A DNA stretch of 64,000 bases from Kribbella rubisoli (GTDB taxonomy: Bacteria; Actinomycetota; Actinomycetes; Propionibacteriales; Kribbellaceae): positions 372,001-436,000 of the forward strand of contig NZ_SHKR01000012.1 of NCBI RefSeq assembly GCF_004217145.1. The letters run 5' to 3'. A model generated the notes under the pieces. The model was not told the origin of the DNA. It searched no databases and saw nothing but the letters and a program-made list of their open reading frames with translations. Below, one piece after another: positions 1 through 10,620 of this stretch. A program made the translations under genes and the position numbers. The first letter of the stretch is position 1; each line of letters opens with the position of its first letter.

Positions 1-1094
<1,094 letters not shown>

Positions 1095-1107
1095 GTCCCC
1101 CCACAGC

Positions 1108-1139
1108 AAGCGCCCCACAGGTCTTCCTGTGGGGCGCTT
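1108..1139. terminator. Bidirectional intrinsic terminator between ahcY and the RDD gene
   Basis: A perfect 14 bp inverted repeat (aagcgccccacagg, loop tctt) lies 13 bp after the ahcY stop and 7 bp before the stop of the convergent RDD gene. The arms start with AA and end with TT, so it can work in both directions. There is no long T tract, as is common in high-GC actinobacteria. Confidence 0.85.
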
Positions 1140-1146
1140 CGCTTTG

Positions 1147-2109
1147 TCAGGACCACCCGGCTTCGTTGCTGCCTGGGGCGGCCCAGCCTTGGAGGTTCAC
1201 GGTGGCTGGGCGTGGTCCTGGCGGCGGCGGAGGTGCGATGAACGGACTCGGTGCGGGGACGGGGGCCTGTGCGCCGTACGGGCTCGGCGGGGTGAAGGGG
1301 CCGGCTGGGACGGCGTACGACGGGTTCGCGAACGGGCCGGTCTGGGTGGGGCGGTGGGTGGAGAGGCGGATGAGTTCGCGACGGCGGCGTTCGGCCAGGA
1401 TCGCGGAGAGGTACGCGGGGGCGATGATCGGGACTGGCGGGGCCGGCGCTGTGACGGCGGCCATGCGGGCGGCCAGTGCTTCGCCGAGGGCGATCTGCGC
1501 GCCGGGGAGGAGTTCGGTGTAGCGGGCCAGGTAGTCGCGGGCAGAGTTGGCCAGGTCGTCGGACAGGCGCGAGAGCTCCAGCGACTGCGCCCACTGGACC
1601 AGGTGGCCGGGGACGAACAGCGGCGGTGACGCCATCGGCTGGTGGCGTTCGCGGATGACGACCGTACCGGCGACCATGTCACCGATCCGCTTGCCCTGCT
1701 TGTTCATCAGGCTCGCCACGATCCCCGGACACGCCGCGAACCAGGGCGCGAAGTCGACGAAGAACCACATCAGCGTCCGCACCAGCGCGTGCCGGAACCG
1801 GATCGAGCTGCCGTCGTCACGGACCACCTTCAACCCGAGGACCATCTTGCCGATGGTCCGCCCGCGGGTCAGCGTCTCCATCAGGACCCGATAGCCGACC
1901 GCGACGAGCAGTACGACGATGAAGATCAGCGCGACCGCCAGCGCCTCGCTGGACTCGCCCCCGAGCAGGAACCCCGCCAGCAACGAGATCAGCACGACCA
2001 GTACGACGCCCTGCAGCGCCACGTCGATCGCACAGGCCAGAGCCCGCGTCGGCATCCGCGCGATCCGCACCTGGAGGACGACCGCTTCGCCGGTGACCAG
2101 CTGAGACAC
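1147..2109 (-). CDS. RDD family integral membrane protein
   Basis: A 320-residue protein with an N-terminal RDD domain (about residues 18-155) carrying hydrophobic helices near 28-50, 58-75 and 110-130. The typical elements are Arg22 and Asp28 in the first helix region, followed by TIGKMVLGLKVV and RIGDMVAGTVV. The C-terminal 80 residues are rich in Pro and Ala and probably disordered. RDD proteins are thought to be transporters or membrane scaffolds, but no substrate can be read from sequence. The GTG start at 2109 has a GAGGGGG Shine-Dalgarno upstream. The gene is divergent from a SpoIIM-like gene, a pairing often seen in actinobacterial genomes next to MoxR/DUF58 genes. Confidence 0.85.
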   Translation of the reverse strand: MSQLVTGEAVVLQVRIARMPTRALACAIDVALQGVVLVVLISLLAGFLLGGESSEALAVALIFIVVLLVAVGYRVLMETLTRGRTIGKMVLGLKVVRDDGSSIRFRHALVRTLMWFFVDFAPWFAACPGIVASLMNKQGKRIGDMVAGTVVIRERHQPMASPPLFVPGHLVQWAQSLELSRLSDDLANSARDYLARYTELLPGAQIALGEALAARMAAVTAPAPPVPIIAPAYLSAILAERRRRELIRLSTHRPTQTGPFANPSYAVPAGPFTPPSPYGAQAPVPAPSPFIAPPPPPGPRPATVNLQGWAAPGSNEAGWS

Positions 2110-2181
2110 GTCGTCGCCCCCTCATGCCTAGACACTGCGTCCGGCTAGTCTGCCAGCAGTCGGGTGGAGAAGGGGGTAGCT

Positions 2182-3177
2182 GTGGACGTCGAAGCGTTCG
2201 TATCGGTGCATCAGCCGCAGTGGGACCGCCTTGCCTACCTGACCCGTCGCCAGCGTCGCCTGTCCGGTGCGGAGGCCGAAGAGCTCGTCGTCCTCTATCA
2301 GCGCGTCGGCACCCACCTGGCCGCGCTCCGGGCCGCAGGTGCAGATCCGGTGTCGATCGGTCGGCTCTCCGGCCTGATCGCCGACGCCCGCGGTGCGGTG
2401 ACCGGTGCGCAGGCTCCCGTCTGGCGCGACATCTCGAAGTACTTCCTGGTGAGCTTCCCGGCCACGCTGTACGCCTCCAGGCGCTGGTGGCTCACCATAG
2501 GTCTGCTCTTCTACCTGGTGGTGGCCTGGACGGCCTGGCGAGTGCTGGCCCATCCGGAGGTGATCGACTCCATCGGTACGCCGGACCAGATCAAGCAGCT
2601 CGTGGAGCACGATTTCGAGTCGTACTACTCGGACAACCCGGCGCAGGACTTCGCGCTCCGTGTCTGGATCAACAACGCGACTCTTAGTGCCGCCGTCCTC
2701 GCGCTCGGCATTCTCCTGGTTCCGTCCGTCTTCATCCTGTGGGACAACGCGATCAACCTCGGTCTGAGCGCCGGTCTGATGATCGGCCATGACAAGGGCG
2801 GCCTGTTCTTCAGTCTGATCGCGCCGCACGGTCTGCTCGAGCTGACCGCGGTGTTCGTCGCCACCGCCGCCGGACTGCGTCTCGGCTGGTCCTGGGTCGC
2901 TCCCGGCCCCCGCACTCGAATGCAGGCCGTCGCCCAGACCGGACGCGCCACGATCGGCATGGCGATCGGCCTGGCCGCCGTACTCCTCGTAACCGGTCTG
3001 ATCGAGGGCTTCGTGACACCGTTCCTGCCGGCACCGGTCCGCGTGACGATCGGCATCCTCGTCGAGCTGGCCTTCTTCACCTACGTCTGGACCCTCGGCC
3101 GCCGCGCCTATCGTCACGGTGAGTACGGCGACATCGACGAAGCAGACCGGGAAGCCAGCGCACCTGTCTCCGCCTGA
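2182..3177 (+). CDS. Stage II sporulation protein M-like (DUF95) membrane protein
   Basis: A 331-residue SpoIIM/DUF95 family membrane protein. About 100 soluble residues are followed by five or so hydrophobic segments (near 103-124, 172-205, 218-242, 257-282 and 290-313), with the family motif HGLLEL before the third. In Bacillus, SpoIIM works in the engulfment complex with a peptidoglycan hydrolase. In non-sporulating actinobacteria the role is unknown, but the gene travels with RDD, MoxR and DUF58 genes. The start is taken as GTG 2182 because GAGAAGGGGG lies just upstream; an in-frame GTG at 2164 would add six residues. A TAGTCT -10-like hexamer is at 2146-2151. Confidence 0.85.
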   Translation: MDVEAFVSVHQPQWDRLAYLTRRQRRLSGAEAEELVVLYQRVGTHLAALRAAGADPVSIGRLSGLIADARGAVTGAQAPVWRDISKYFLVSFPATLYASRRWWLTIGLLFYLVVAWTAWRVLAHPEVIDSIGTPDQIKQLVEHDFESYYSDNPAQDFALRVWINNATLSAAVLALGILLVPSVFILWDNAINLGLSAGLMIGHDKGGLFFSLIAPHGLLELTAVFVATAAGLRLGWSWVAPGPRTRMQAVAQTGRATIGMAIGLAAVLLVTGLIEGFVTPFLPAPVRVTIGILVELAFFTYVWTLGRRAYRHGEYGDIDEADREASAPVSA

Positions 3178-3195
3178 TCGGTTCGCCGACTCCCT

Positions 3196-3220
3196 CCCCG
3201 CCGAGCGAAGCGAGGCGGGG
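3196..3220. repeat. Short palindromic hairpin with a GCGAAGC apex
   Basis: An inverted repeat ccccgcc/ggcgggg enclosing gagcgaagcga lies 19 bp after the SpoIIM stop. It could act as a terminator for that gene, although no T tract follows. The core GAGCGAAGCG recurs at about 36520 and, inverted, at about 53588, so it may belong to a small repeat family. Confidence 0.55.
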
Positions 3221-3254
3221 CAGTTTCCGGTATGGGCACTGGTTGGGTGTGAGT

Positions 3255-4016
3255 ATGTCCCAGGAAGTGACGCACAGCCGTGCGTACGGCGTCGCGATCA
3301 CCGTCGGCCTGATGGCCTACGGGGTCGTGTATCTGCTGATCGCATGGATCGCACTGCAGCTGGCCTGGGGGAAGTCGTCCCAGGAGGCGTCGCAGAAAGG
3401 CGCGCTGGAGGAGCTGGCCAGCAAGCCGCTCGGCGGATTCCTGCTGTGGGTCGTGGCGATCGGATTGTTCGCGCTGGTGATCTGGCGCGGGCTGCAGCTC
3501 GCGTACGGACACCTCGACCTGGAGCACAAGGTCTCCGCGATCGGCCGCGCGGTCGTGTATCTCGTGCTCGGTATCAGTGCGATCAAGGTCGCCATCGGCT
3601 CGGGCGGCTCCAGCACCAGCCAGCAGCAGACACTGTCCGGTCGTGTGATGCAGCACGGAGCGGGCCGGGTGCTGATCGTCGTGGTCGGTATCGCGATCAT
3701 CGCGATCGGCGCACGTCAGATCCACAAGGGCATCACGAAGAAGTTCACCGAGGACCTGGTCGGCGGCGTCTCCGAGGTCACCATCCTGCTCGGCCGGATC
3801 GGGTACGTCGCCAAGGGCATCGCGTTCGCAGTCGTCGGCATCCTCTTCGGTTGGGCCGCGATCAGCTACGACCCGAAGAAAGCCGGCGGTCTCGACACCG
3901 CGTTGCGCACGATCAAGGATCAGCCGTTCGGCTCCGTCCTGCTGACCGTGCTGGCGCTCGGCGTCGCGGCGTTCGGTTTGTACTGCTTCAGCTGGTCGCG
4001 CAACGCTAAGAAGTGA
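3255..4016 (+). CDS. DUF1206 domain membrane protein
   Basis: A protein of about 253 residues with six predicted transmembrane helices arranged as three two-helix repeats. Each repeat has a Gly/Tyr-rich opening such as RAYGVAITVGLMAYGVVYL, then AIGRAVVYLVLGI and RIGYVAKGIAFAVVGI. This is the DUF1206 pattern; the function is unknown. ATG 3255 is preferred to GTG 3249 and TTG 3243, but no clear Shine-Dalgarno distinguishes them. Its last 11 bases overlap the end of the convergent DUF899 gene. It is the first gene of the block that separates SpoIIM from DUF58. Confidence 0.85.
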   Translation: MSQEVTHSRAYGVAITVGLMAYGVVYLLIAWIALQLAWGKSSQEASQKGALEELASKPLGGFLLWVVAIGLFALVIWRGLQLAYGHLDLEHKVSAIGRAVVYLVLGISAIKVAIGSGGSSTSQQQTLSGRVMQHGAGRVLIVVVGIAIIAIGARQIHKGITKKFTEDLVGGVSEVTILLGRIGYVAKGIAFAVVGILFGWAAISYDPKKAGGLDTALRTIKDQPFGSVLLTVLALGVAAFGLYCFSWSRNAKK

Positions 4017-4761
4017 ACTGGTCGGAGCGCCCTGCTGCGATCCGCGACCACTGTGCGATCGGTCGTCCGTCGATGGTCTTCGGCAGCACCGGGTCTTCGA
4101 GCGCCCACTGCTTGGGCCAACCATCCGGCGAGTCCTCGAACGGCTCCTGGCGCCCGTACACCGTCAGGTCCATCAGCGCGTAGTTGTTGTCCATCACCTC
4201 GACGCCGCGCATGGTCGTCCAGTACGTCTCGAAGACGCGGTCGCCCTGGCGCACGTACGAGATCAGGTACATCTGCCCGATGTTCCGTCCGACCAGCAAG
4301 CGCTCCAGCGATCCGATACCGGAGTACCACGGCATCGTCCAGCCCATGAAGTCGCGGTACGCGCGGCTCTCGGCGTACGGGCCTTGGGCGAAGACGGCGA
4401 AGGTGATGTCGCGCGAGTGCAGGTACGAAATCTCCTGCACCTGGCCTGTGCACCAGGTGCAGCCCTGGCACTGTTCTTCGGCCGGATGGCCTGTGTGCCA
4501 CATGTAGTAGTAGGCGAGGAGTTGCCTGCGGCCTTCGAATGCCTCGAGCACGGTGACCGGACCGTTCGGCCCGGTCACCGTGATGCTCGCGTCGACCTCG
4601 ACCATCGGAAGCCTGCGTCGCTGGGCCGCAATCGCGTCTGCCTCGCGCGTGTGTGCCTTCTCCCTGGCGCGCAGTTGATCAAGGTCCGCGTCGAACGTTG
4701 CCCGATCCACCACCGGCGGGAGTGCCGTGCTGTCGTGAACTGCTCGTTCGTGTCGTCTCAT
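4006..4761 (-). CDS. DUF899 family thioredoxin-like protein
   Basis: A soluble protein of about 251 residues of the DUF899 family, which has a thioredoxin-like fold. The hallmark is the cysteine cluster EEQCQGCTWCTGQV, with a CxxC in GCTWCTG, after AYYYMWH. The second half carries the aromatic motif FMGWTMPWYSG. Function is uncertain; a redox role is inferred from the fold and CxxC. ATG 4761 is chosen over GTG 4770. The 3' end overlaps the convergent DUF1206 gene by 11 bp. Confidence 0.85.
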   Translation of the reverse strand: MRRHERAVHDSTALPPVVDRATFDADLDQLRAREKAHTREADAIAAQRRRLPMVEVDASITVTGPNGPVTVLEAFEGRRQLLAYYYMWHTGHPAEEQCQGCTWCTGQVQEISYLHSRDITFAVFAQGPYAESRAYRDFMGWTMPWYSGIGSLERLLVGRNIGQMYLISYVRQGDRVFETYWTTMRGVEVMDNNYALMDLTVYGRQEPFEDSPDGWPKQWALEDPVLPKTIDGRPIAQWSRIAAGRSDQFTS

Positions 4762-4800
4762 ACTGGCCACGTCGGAGCCGGTACCCCGTTCTCGACGTGG

Positions 4801-6387
4801 TCAGGCAGGAAGATCGCGCCGGCGCAGCCCGACCAGACCTGCGAAGCCCACAATTATCGCGATGGCCAGCAGGGTGATCAGCGGGCCGGCCGACACCGAT
4901 CCACCCGGTAGCGACGGGAGGTGGGTGAACGGGGAGATGTTGCGGATCCAGCCGGCTGTGGCGACACCCGCACTCACCAGGCCGATCAGAATACAGACAG
5001 TTGGTCCGGCCCACGAGATCATCGACGCCTGCGGGAAGAACCCGAAGATCGCGATGGCAACCGCGGCCAACACCCAGACGGCGGGGAGTTGCGCGAGCGC
5101 CGCGCCGATCAGCCGCGGTAGTTGCCCGCCGACGTCGCCGATCGCGGCGCCGTACGCAAGACCTTCGGCGACACCTGCTGCCAGCAGCGCGACCGCCGGC
5201 CCGAGCAGGCTGAAGACCAGATGACTCGCGGCCCATTGCCAGCGACTTGTCGCCGTCGCCAACACCGGCTCGGCTCGCCCGCTGCTTTCCTCGACGCGCA
5301 TCCGCAGTGTGGCCTGGACGGCGTACGCCGACGCGATCAACCCCACCAGCGTCATCACTCCGGCCAGGAACGAGTCGATCAATCCGGCCGAGCCGCCCAT
5401 CCGCTGGAACATCTCCTGGATGGTCGGATCGTCCTTCATCATGTCGCCGACACCCTTGGCCACACCGCCGAACAACAAGCCCAGCAAGGCGAATCCAACC
5501 GTCCAGGCCGCGAGGAGACCGCGGTGCAGCCGCCAGGCGAGCGCGAGTGGGGAGCCGAGGGTCCCGTCTGCGGGACCGAGCTTGTCCGGCAACAGTCCGG
5601 CGCCGATGTCGCGTCTGGTTGCGAGAACGACGGCTGTCGTCGTGAGCGCGATGGTTGCCGCGAGCATCAGTACTCCCAGCCACCAACGGTTCTCGGCGTA
5701 CGGATGGATCCGCTGGGCCCAAGCGATCGGTGACAGGTATGACAACCAGGCGAGCGGTCCGTCCGTGTGTGCGCTGGTGTCGCCGGCTGCTCGCAGTACG
5801 TAGGCGCCGCCGAGCACGCCGATCGCGATGCCCCGCGCCGTACCGGCACTGGCCGTCAGCTGCGCCGCCACCGCGCCAACCGCTGCGAAGAACCAACCGG
5901 TGCTGGCGTAAACGATCCCGATAGCAACCGATCCGGCCACGGGAAGGTTTTGGCTGTGCATGCCTAAGGCAAGTACCAGGCCGAGAATCAGATTTGCACC
6001 GAAGACCGTTGTCAGCGCCGCGGCCAGCTGTGCGTGCCGTCCGATGACGGTTGCCCCGAGCAACTCGCGACGCCCGGTCTCCTCCTCGACCCGGGTATGC
6101 CGGATCACCGTGAGCAGGCTGATCAGTCCGACCATCACCGGGACGAATCCGAGCCGCCAGGTGACGAATTCGCCCAGGCTGGACCCGGACAGTTCGCCGT
6201 ACAAGGTGATGAAGCCGGCGTTGCTCGCGTACTTGATGCGGGAGTCCGGCGTCGGGAACAGATCGCCGTACTCCTTCACGTAGCTGACCGAGATCGCCAC
6301 CAGCAGCACGATCCACAACGGCAGCACGATCCGGTCGCGGCGCAGGATCAGCCTGATCAGTCCGCCCGTGCCCGCAAGGCTTTTCAT
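4801..6387 (-). CDS. ABC exporter permease, polyketide-antibiotic/multidrug type
   Basis: A 528-residue permease with two similar halves, each with about six transmembrane helices. Both halves contain VEE(S/T)(S/T)GR..E followed by a Leu/Val stretch ([15 protein letters not shown] near 98-112 and [16 protein letters not shown] near 355-370), the signature of actinobacterial exporters resembling TnrB/COG3559. It overlaps the ATPase gene upstream by 4 bp (ATGA), so the two are co-translated and probably form one efflux pump for a hydrophobic compound. The TetR gene ahead of them is the likely regulator. The exported compound cannot be predicted. Confidence 0.88.
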   Translation of the reverse strand: MKSLAGTGGLIRLILRRDRIVLPLWIVLLVAISVSYVKEYGDLFPTPDSRIKYASNAGFITLYGELSGSSLGEFVTWRLGFVPVMVGLISLLTVIRHTRVEEETGRRELLGATVIGRHAQLAAALTTVFGANLILGLVLALGMHSQNLPVAGSVAIGIVYASTGWFFAAVGAVAAQLTASAGTARGIAIGVLGGAYVLRAAGDTSAHTDGPLAWLSYLSPIAWAQRIHPYAENRWWLGVLMLAATIALTTTAVVLATRRDIGAGLLPDKLGPADGTLGSPLALAWRLHRGLLAAWTVGFALLGLLFGGVAKGVGDMMKDDPTIQEMFQRMGGSAGLIDSFLAGVMTLVGLIASAYAVQATLRMRVEESSGRAEPVLATATSRWQWAASHLVFSLLGPAVALLAAGVAEGLAYGAAIGDVGGQLPRLIGAALAQLPAVWVLAAVAIAIFGFFPQASMISWAGPTVCILIGLVSAGVATAGWIRNISPFTHLPSLPGGSVSAGPLITLLAIAIIVGFAGLVGLRRRDLPA

Positions 6388-7268
6388 TTCACGGCCTCGG
6401 GTTCGTACAGCCGCAGGAACAGCTCCTCCAACGAGGGCGGCTGGCTCACCAGACTGCGCACGCCGATCTCCGTCAAACGGCGCAGCACCGGGTTGATCTC
6501 GTCCGTGTCGACGTCGAACTGGACTTTGCCGTCGTCCTCCCTGAGATCGTGTACGCCGGTCAGCTGGGCCAGGCCGTTCATCGGTCCGACCAGCTCGGCC
6601 TGGATCGACGTACGCGTGAGGTGTCGCAGCTCGGACAACGTGCCGCTCTCGACCGCGCGGCCGGCCCGGATGATCGTGACCCGGTCGCAGAGCGCCTCGA
6701 CCTCGGACAGGATGTGGCTGGACAGCAGAACCGTCCGACCGGTCTCCTGCACAACCTCGCGGAACACCTCTTCCATCAGCGGGTCGAGGCCGCTCGTCGG
6801 CTCGTCGAGCAGCAGCAGCTCGACGTCGGAGGCGAACGCGGCGACCAGGGCGACCTTCTGGCGATTGCCCTTCGAGTACGCACGGGCCTTCTTCCGCGGG
6901 TCCAGGTCGAAGCGCTCGAGCAACTCGGCCTTGCGCTTCTTGTCGATCCCGCCGCGCATCCGACCGAGCAGGTCGATCGCTTCGCCGCCAGAGAGGTTCG
7001 GCCAGAGCGTCACGTCACCGGGAACGTAGGCCAGGCGGCGATGCAGGTCGGTCGCGTCCGACCAGGGATCGCCGTCGAGGACCCGCGCGGTCCCCTCGTC
7101 CGCGCGGGTCATGCCCAGCAGGATGCGAATGGTGGTGGTCTTCCCCGCGCCGTTCGGGCCGAGGAACCCATGTACCTCACCGGTTCGCACCGTGAGGTCG
7201 AGACCGTCCAGGGCAAAGGTCCGCCCGAACGACTTGACCAGACCTTCCGTGCTGATCGCAGCCGGCAT
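6384..7268 (-). CDS. ABC exporter ATP-binding protein
   Basis: A 294-residue ATPase partner of the downstream permease. Walker [10 protein letters not shown] is at residues 37-45. The signature loop is the variant YSKGNRQK rather than LSGGQ, as is usual in drug-export ATPases, followed by Walker [15 protein letters not shown]-terminal region of about 80 residues after the H-loop (LSSHIL) resembles the DrrA-type tail. The start is ATG 7268, with AGGAGAAG just upstream. The open frame extends further 5' but that part is antisense to the TetR frame and has no family similarity. It lies 2 bp after the TetR stop. Confidence 0.93.
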   Translation of the reverse strand: MPAAISTEGLVKSFGRTFALDGLDLTVRTGEVHGFLGPNGAGKTTTIRILLGMTRADEGTARVLDGDPWSDATDLHRRLAYVPGDVTLWPNLSGGEAIDLLGRMRGGIDKKRKAELLERFDLDPRKKARAYSKGNRQKVALVAAFASDVELLLLDEPTSGLDPLMEEVFREVVQETGRTVLLSSHILSEVEALCDRVTIIRAGRAVESGTLSELRHLTRTSIQAELVGPMNGLAQLTGVHDLREDDGKVQFDVDTDEINPVLRRLTEIGVRSLVSQPPSLEELFLRLYEPEAVK

Positions 7269-7270
7269 GA

Positions 7271-7873
7271 TCACTTCTCCTGTTTCCGAATCTTGTCGAT
7301 TTGTTCCGGAGTGAGTAGCGGGATCGTGAAGACCTCCATCAAGGCCTGGCCGATCCGGTTGTAGCCCGCAGGGGTGGTGATGTCCTCGCCGAGCGCCTTC
7401 GAGACCTGATCGCGCAGGATGAAGACGCTGAGCTTGATCGCGGCCAGCGCGGCGGCGTACCCGCGGGGATCCTTCGGGGTGATGCCGTAACTGCTGGCCC
7501 ACGCCTCCACCGCATCGACCCCTTCGAGGAACAGCGCGGTCGCGGTCTCGGAGCCGTCCATCATCGAGCGAACGATGTAGATCTGCAGCGGAAACGCGAT
7601 CGGATGCAGCAGGAGCGGGTCGAGCCCGGTGAGATCACCGTCCTGCGTCAGCTCAGCGCCGATCTGGATCATCCGATCCTTCGCATACCGATCGCAGGCC
7701 TCCCGCAACGCCTCCTTCGACCCGAAGTGATGCCGAACGAGCCCGGACGACACACCCGCCTCCGCAGCGATATCCCGAATCGAGGCACCCTCGATCCCAC
7801 GCTCCCCGAACAACCGGATAGCCGCATCCCGAATCCGGGCCCGCGCCGTCAGATCCTCAACCGCTCGATCCAT
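7271..7873 (-). CDS. TetR family regulator of the ABC exporter
   Basis: A 200-residue TetR-type repressor. The N-terminal helix-turn-helix (about residues 10-57) shows [14 protein letters not shown], then [13 protein letters not shown] and [12 protein letters not shown]. The C-terminal ligand/dimer domain is not assignable to a ligand. ATG 7873 is chosen because GGGAGAGGA lies 8 bp upstream; GTG 7876 and TTG 7879 are possible. It is first in an operon with the ATPase and permease, and a 7-4-7 inverted repeat 35 bp upstream is a likely autoregulatory operator. Confidence 0.9.
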   Translation of the reverse strand: MDRAVEDLTARARIRDAAIRLFGERGIEGASIRDIAAEAGVSSGLVRHHFGSKEALREACDRYAKDRMIQIGAELTQDGDLTGLDPLLLHPIAFPLQIYIVRSMMDGSETATALFLEGVDAVEAWASSYGITPKDPRGYAAALAAIKLSVFILRDQVSKALGEDITTPAGYNRIGQALMEVFTIPLLTPEQIDKIRKQEK

Positions 7874-7907
7874 CACCAATTCCTCTCCCTACACACAACA
7901 GCAAACT

Positions 7908-7925
7908 ACTACACACTCGTGTAGT
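7908..7925. promoter_or_regulatory. Candidate TetR operator
   Basis: The inverted repeat actacac-actc-gtgtagt (7 bp arms, 4 bp spacer) lies 34 bp upstream of the tetR start, in the promoter region of the tetR-ABC operon. The size and symmetry fit a TetR dimer. Binding is inferred. Confidence 0.6.
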
Positions 7926-7953
7926 CAAGTCGATTGTGTCTCCCGCGTGTTCC

Positions 7954-7970
7954 CCCGCGTGCTTCGCGGG
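7954..7970 (-). terminator. Hairpin after the amidase gene
   Basis: The stem cccgcg/cgcggg with loop tgctt starts 5 bp past the amidase stop on the minus strand. It lies between the amidase and the tetR promoter and could insulate them. The stem is short and no T tract is present. Confidence 0.45.
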
Positions 7971-7974
7971 CCGG

Positions 7975-9456
7975 TCATGCCTCGAGTCGTGAGGGTTGGT
8001 TGGTGAAGCTAGGTGGTTGGAAGCCGCCGAGCTTTTGTTCGAGGAGTTCGGCGAGGCGCAGTGGGGTTCGGTCCTCGAACATTGGGCCGATGAGTTGGAC
8101 CCCGACCGGTAGGCCCTCGGGGGACAGACCCGTTGGGATGGCGGTGGCGGGGAGGCCGGGCATGGTGGGGAGGCCGGCCCAGGCGAGTTGGTCGAAGTAC
8201 GGGTAGGTGGCGCCGTCGATGTCGAGTCGGCGTTCGAGTGGGTTGGGGTTGTGGTCGTGCGGGAACGCAGGTGTCGGCGTGATCGGGCACACCACGGCGT
8301 CGAACTCGGCGAAGAGCTGCCGCCAGCCGTGGCGGTGGATCTCGCGACGGTTGTTGGTTTCGATCCAGTCGCGGTGGCTGAACACCATCGCGCGCAGCCG
8401 CGCCGCGTCGAGGCTCTGGTCGTCGGCGCTCAGTGCGGCGGCGCGGGTCCGCAGCTCCTCGTAGGCGTCGACGGGGAAACGCGCGACCGAGCCCGAGAAC
8501 AGCAACTGCATGTAAATCATGGCGGCTTCGGTCAGATCAGGCAGCAGTGGAGTACGTCGTTCGACGCGGGCGCCGCCGTCGGCCAGCGCGTCGGCCACTC
8601 GGTTCACGCCTGCCCGTACGGCGGATCCGGTCGGGATGAGCGGATGCTCGTCGACCACCAAGACCCGGAAGTCGCCGAGCTGCTCGTGGCGCGCGGGCGG
8701 CAGCGTCACGTCGTACCCCTTGCCATGCGTCAGCGGGTCCGGGCCGGCCATGACGTCGAGCAGGAGCATCAGGTCGTGGGCACTGCGCGCCATCGGACCG
8801 ACGACGGCGAGGTCGATGTCCACCGGCCATGCCGGTCCCGGCGGCGCGACCATGCCGCGGGTTGCCGCCAGGCCGAGTGTCGGCTTGTGCGCATAGACGC
8901 CGCAGAAATGCGCGGGGGTACGCAGCGAACCGGCGAGGTCGGAGCCGATGGACAGCGCGCCGAATCCCGACGCCAGCGCCGCCGCTGATCCGCCGGACGA
9001 TCCGCCCGACGTACGGTCGTGATCCCACGGATTGTTGGTGGTGCCATAGATCTCGTTGAAGCTCTGAATGTCTTGCAACCCCAAAGGAACATTGGTCTTC
9101 CCCAGGATCACCGCGCCCGCGGCCTTCAGTCGCGACACTTGTACGGCGTCCTCGGCCGGCGCATAGTCGCGGAACTGCGGCATGCCCCAGGTCGTGGGTA
9201 GCCCAGCCACGTCGTACGACTCCTTGACCGTCACCGGAATCCCGAGCAACGGCCGGTCCTCGCCGCGTGCACGCGCTTGGTCCGCGTTGCGCGCAGCGGC
9301 CCGCGCGCGGTCGAAGTCCGGCACGCAGATCGCGTTGATCGCTTTGTCGTCGCGCTCGATCCGGGCAATCGCGTCATCGGTCAGTTCCACCGAGCTCACT
9401 TCACCGGCACGCAATGCGGCCAGCAACTCTTCAGCCGTCTGAAAAATCCACTCCAT
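7975..9456 (-). CDS. Amidase signature family hydrolase
   Basis: A 493-residue amidase signature enzyme that hydrolyses carboxamides by a Ser-cisSer-Lys triad. Lys78 (TVKESYD), the Gly/Ser loop TSGGSSGGSAAA with the cis-Ser at 153/154, and nucleophile Ser177 in SDLAGSLRTP are all present. The expected first helix and ERDDKAINA segment are also there. No signal peptide is visible, so it is cytosolic. The substrate cannot be read from sequence. The gene stands alone between two regulator genes. Confidence 0.9.
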   Translation of the reverse strand: MEWIFQTAEELLAALRAGEVSSVELTDDAIARIERDDKAINAICVPDFDRARAAARNADQARARGEDRPLLGIPVTVKESYDVAGLPTTWGMPQFRDYAPAEDAVQVSRLKAAGAVILGKTNVPLGLQDIQSFNEIYGTTNNPWDHDRTSGGSSGGSAAALASGFGALSIGSDLAGSLRTPAHFCGVYAHKPTLGLAATRGMVAPPGPAWPVDIDLAVVGPMARSAHDLMLLLDVMAGPDPLTHGKGYDVTLPPARHEQLGDFRVLVVDEHPLIPTGSAVRAGVNRVADALADGGARVERRTPLLPDLTEAAMIYMQLLFSGSVARFPVDAYEELRTRAAALSADDQSLDAARLRAMVFSHRDWIETNNRREIHRHGWRQLFAEFDAVVCPITPTPAFPHDHNPNPLERRLDIDGATYPYFDQLAWAGLPTMPGLPATAIPTGLSPEGLPVGVQLIGPMFEDRTPLRLAELLEQKLGGFQPPSFTNQPSRLEA

Positions 9457-9593
9457 GAATCCGACGCTAACGACCCCCAGGTCAAGCCACGAAATATCAA
9501 TTCACGCAACGCAATAGCCCAACTCATCACCGTGGCCCTGGGCCACAGAAACTCACCCGACCACCGCCCATGGCGAAGACGCCGACCTGCCAA

Positions 9594-10562
9594 CTAGTCG
9601 CCCGCCAGTTCCGCCCCGCGCACGGTCACCCGATACACGACCTTATGCCCGTCACGCAGCCCGACGATCAGCCCGGCGTCCCGCAATATCCGCAGATGCC
9701 GGCCGACCGTACCCAGTGACAGCTCGAGCTCTTCGGCCAACTCACTCGCCGTCCCCGGGCGAGACAGCCGCGACAGCAACTCGGCACGGCCGCGGCCGAT
9801 CAGCCGTTCCAGCGCGACCCGACCGTCGGCTGGGAACTCGACTGCCGCGCGCCGGGCCGGATACACCAACGCGTAGCCCGCCGTCTTGCTCTCAGACAGC
9901 CAGGTCCCGCCCTGCAACGTCACCGGAACGAACTGAAGCCCCTCGTCCCCGATGCGCCGATCGGCGCCGGGACGACTGCTGAATTGGATGCTGTCGGCAC
10001 CAATCCACCGACTCCGTCGGCTCATCCCCTCCAGCGCCTTCGGCCAGCCGTACGCCGCGAGCAGTCCGGCGCGGTACATGACCTCGCGCTCAAGAGCTTC
10101 CCGTCGACGCGGCCAATCCGGCGCCACATGACGCGACCAAACCGTGCGTACGGCGGAAGCCAGCGAGTGCCCCAGGTCCGCCCCGTCGGTCCAGCGGAGA
10201 TCCTGTTCGACCCAACTGTGCTGCAGCGACACCTCGAACGCGGCCCGGATCTCGGCGTCGGTCATCGCGCCGACGGGCTCGAGCTCGGCCGACAGCGAGG
10301 TACTCATTCCTCCGCTCGGCGGTAGCGCCACCACGTCGGGAAGCCATTTCGTCTGGCTGAGCAGGTCGGCCAGCCCGCGCAGGAACGGGTCACGCTTGAG
10401 TCGCCGGTCGAACGACGCCTGATGGGTCGCGTACCAGGCAGACATCCAGGGATCCGGCCGGGCCCGACGGAGGCTGATGATCGCGCCGACCGTCTCCGCG
10501 AGCGGGGACAACGCGAATCTCGACCTGGAGAGCGCCAGGGGACTGAGCTTGAGGAGTGTCAA
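9594..10562 (-). CDS. ArsR-like winged-helix regulator, DUF5937 type
   Basis: A regulator of about 322 residues. The long N-terminal part (about 1-245) has no known fold that I can name, but resembles the DUF5937 family common next to MFS genes in actinobacteria. A C-terminal winged helix (about 255-322) shows SRPGTASELAEELELS and LGTVGRHLRILRDAGLI. The start is TTG 10562 (protein LTLLKLSPLALSRSRFALSP), because the upstream in-frame residues run into the divergent MFS promoter. It probably regulates the divergent MFS gene, whose predicted start is 58 bp away. Confidence 0.85.
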   Translation of the reverse strand: MTLLKLSPLALSRSRFALSPLAETVGAIISLRRARPDPWMSAWYATHQASFDRRLKRDPFLRGLADLLSQTKWLPDVVALPPSGGMSTSLSAELEPVGAMTDAEIRAAFEVSLQHSWVEQDLRWTDGADLGHSLASAVRTVWSRHVAPDWPRRREALEREVMYRAGLLAAYGWPKALEGMSRRSRWIGADSIQFSSRPGADRRIGDEGLQFVPVTLQGGTWLSESKTAGYALVYPARRAAVEFPADGRVALERLIGRGRAELLSRLSRPGTASELAEELELSLGTVGRHLRILRDAGLIVGLRDGHKVVYRVTVRGAELAGD

Positions 10563-10620
10563 CTTTCGCCTCCTCGCGAAAGACTTCGCCGTGCGGATGC
10601 ACTGCCCGCATTGTCGCGCA

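Noticed and set aside
4679..6316. 545-codon frame overlapping the ABC permease on the same strand
   Set aside because: It is Arg/Gly-rich with no membrane or domain pattern, while the other frame is a clear permease.
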